Shown here: positions 28,313-29,044 of the stretch, in pieces
How the letters are laid out: each line of letters begins with the position of its first letter
How positions within the stretch are numbered: the first letter of the stretch is position 1
From: a virus
IMG/VR virus record: IMGVR_UViG_3300050821_007813
Coordinates: 1-29,044 of that record
Length of the DNA: 29,044 nucleotides
Strand: one strand, 5' to 3'
Program-made: the position numbers and the translations under genes
The notes under the pieces: model-generated
What the model was told of the DNA's origin: nothing
Databases searched by the model: none
What the model saw: the letters and a program-made list of their open reading frames with translations, nothing else

Positions 28313-28375
28313 TTGGAAAAATCAAGTGGGTGGGGAAGGGTTGAAAAAATGGCAGAGGCAGAGCGAGCAAGGTAG
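28313..28375 (+). CDS. Possible 20-residue leader peptide
   Basis: TTG 28313 is exactly six bases after TACCAT and opens a 20-codon frame, MEKSSGWGRVEKMAEAERAR, ending at TAG 28373-28375. The stop abuts AGGAGG, the ribosome binding site of the gene at 28388. This would suit a short leader peptide. The TTG and brevity make it uncertain. Confidence 0.35.
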   Translation: MEKSSGWGRVEKMAEAERAR

Positions 28376-28387
28376 GAGGCCAACATT

Positions 28388-28813
28388 ATGTCGCCAGCGG
28401 CGGTGCGGGTACGAGGGGCCGACACAACCGACGATGCCTTCGTGCGGTGCCGGACGTATAGCCACGCCTGGGATGAGTTCTATCCGATCGACATGGAAGC
28501 GCCCTGGTACGGCTGGCGGTTGTCGCTCCGATGCATGCGCTGCGGCACAGAGCGCCACGACAACATCGCCCACGGCACCGGCCAGATGATGGGGCGGCGT
28601 TACATGTACCCGGAGGGCTACCAGAACAAGGGCGAGGATCGCCCCACCAAGGAAGTGTTCCGGGAGGAGTTGTTCGAACGACTGCGCTCCCAGCTTGAGG
28701 AGCATGCCGCCGTGGGCGGCAAGACTCCCGAAAACGGGGACACCAAGGTGACTCCGATCACCAAGAAGGCCACCGCTACCACAACCAAGAAAACCGTCAG
28801 GAAGAGAGCTTGA
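28388..28813 (+). CDS. Zinc-binding phage protein with Lys-rich tail
   Basis: A 141-residue protein with AGGAGG before ATG 28388. C21, H26 and CMRCG (49-53) form a likely zinc site; RRYMYPEGYQ follows, a segment common to actinophage proteins of this type. A charged helix and then KKATATTTKKTVRKR form a basic tail suited to nucleic acid. The TTGA overlap couples it to a ParB-like gene, which fits DNA binding. Confidence 0.7.
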   Translation: MSPAAVRVRGADTTDDAFVRCRTYSHAWDEFYPIDMEAPWYGWRLSLRCMRCGTERHDNIAHGTGQMMGRRYMYPEGYQNKGEDRPTKEVFREELFERLRSQLEEHAAVGGKTPENGDTKVTPITKKATATTTKKTVRKRA

Positions 28814-29044
28814 GTCCAACTCGTAAAACCACGCCTAAAGAGAATGAGACCGTCGAGATTGAGACCGTCACACCCGAAATGGCCCAGGACTGGCTTCAGG
28901 GCAACGTCGATAACCGCAAGCTGCGAGAGACCAGGGTTCTCTATTTGGCCCGGCTGTTGACGCTCAATGAGTGGGAACTGACCGGCGACGCCATCGTCTT
29001 CGATGAACAGGGCGTGCTGATCAACGGCCAGCACCGTCTGACCG
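28810..29044 (+). CDS. ParB-like domain protein (5' part)
   Basis: The frame starts TTG 28810 (TTGA overlap; AGGAAGAGAG upstream) and runs off the window after 78 codons. VTPEMAQDWLQGNVDNRKL, YLARLLTLNEWELTGDAI and INGQHRLT have the sequence of a ParB/sulfiredoxin-like N-terminal domain, whose [DN]GQHR motif binds nucleotide in ParB relatives. In phages such proteins act in partition, DNA regulation or as nucleases. The rest lies outside. Confidence 0.75.
   Translation, partial: MSPTRKTTPKENETVEIETVTPEMAQDWLQGNVDNRKLRETRVLYLARLLTLNEWELTGDAIVFDEQGVLINGQHRLT

Overview
The window looks like part of a lytic-type actinobacteriophage genome. The DNA is GC-rich, and genes are small and tightly packed, most overlapping the next by ATGA, GTGA or TTGA. 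Many products are tiny zinc-binding proteins with no obvious cellular role. The promoters have TANNNT -10 boxes placed exactly where a leaderless transcript would start, which is typical of actinobacterial transcription. The genes that can be recognised fit a phage: dCTP deaminase, a MazG-like hydrolase, a GT2 glycosyltransferase, an orphan DNA methyltransferase, ArdC-type antirestriction protein, PAPS-reductase-family protein, SNF2 helicase and a ParB-like domain. I see no integrase, tRNA, rRNA, CRISPR array or insertion sequence.

Layout. (1) 1-3165, rightward: an operon of unrelated small proteins (two ADP-ribosyltransferase-like, one HExxH metallopeptidase, one GNAT, several unknown). All but the two edge cases share a short N-terminal signature, AL-x-x-x-Q-F. 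(2) 3162-4732: a large two-domain protein of unknown function and a one-helix membrane peptide. (3) 4729-5353: a small leftward cassette whose last stop interlocks with the rightward stop. (4) 5464-12846: a long rightward run with its own leaderless promoter, carrying nucleotide-metabolism, glycosyltransferase, methyltransferase and zinc-protein genes. (5) 12850-19584: leftward units. An eleven-gene operon lies behind a 280-base leader; then come ArdC plus one gene, a two-gene unit ended by a strong terminator, and the PAPS-reductase-family gene. (6) 19702-25451: rightward units, including a HARP-like-repeat protein next to a SNF2 helicase. (7) 25489-29044: short bidirectional units, a membrane-anchored helix-turn-helix protein, a zinc protein and the start of a ParB-like gene.

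Two system-level signals stand out. The first is the shared AL-x-x-x-Q-F terminal tag on enzymatically diverse proteins, which suggests a common sorting or packaging signal for a set of cargo enzymes. The second is a dispersed regulon between about 16.6 and 28.3 kb. Its members are leaderless promoters, nearly all spaced six bases from TANNNT to the start codon, and most open an ATGGCTAC-type coding start. They carry a repeated CACACA / GAACGAA / TGTGTG operator in two geometries, and three sites carry a 16-base TACCCCC palindrome beside or over the -10 box. Terminators and long hairpins separate the units, so each one looks like an independently regulated cassette under a common phage regulator.

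All functions are read from motifs and gene context only; no database search was possible.
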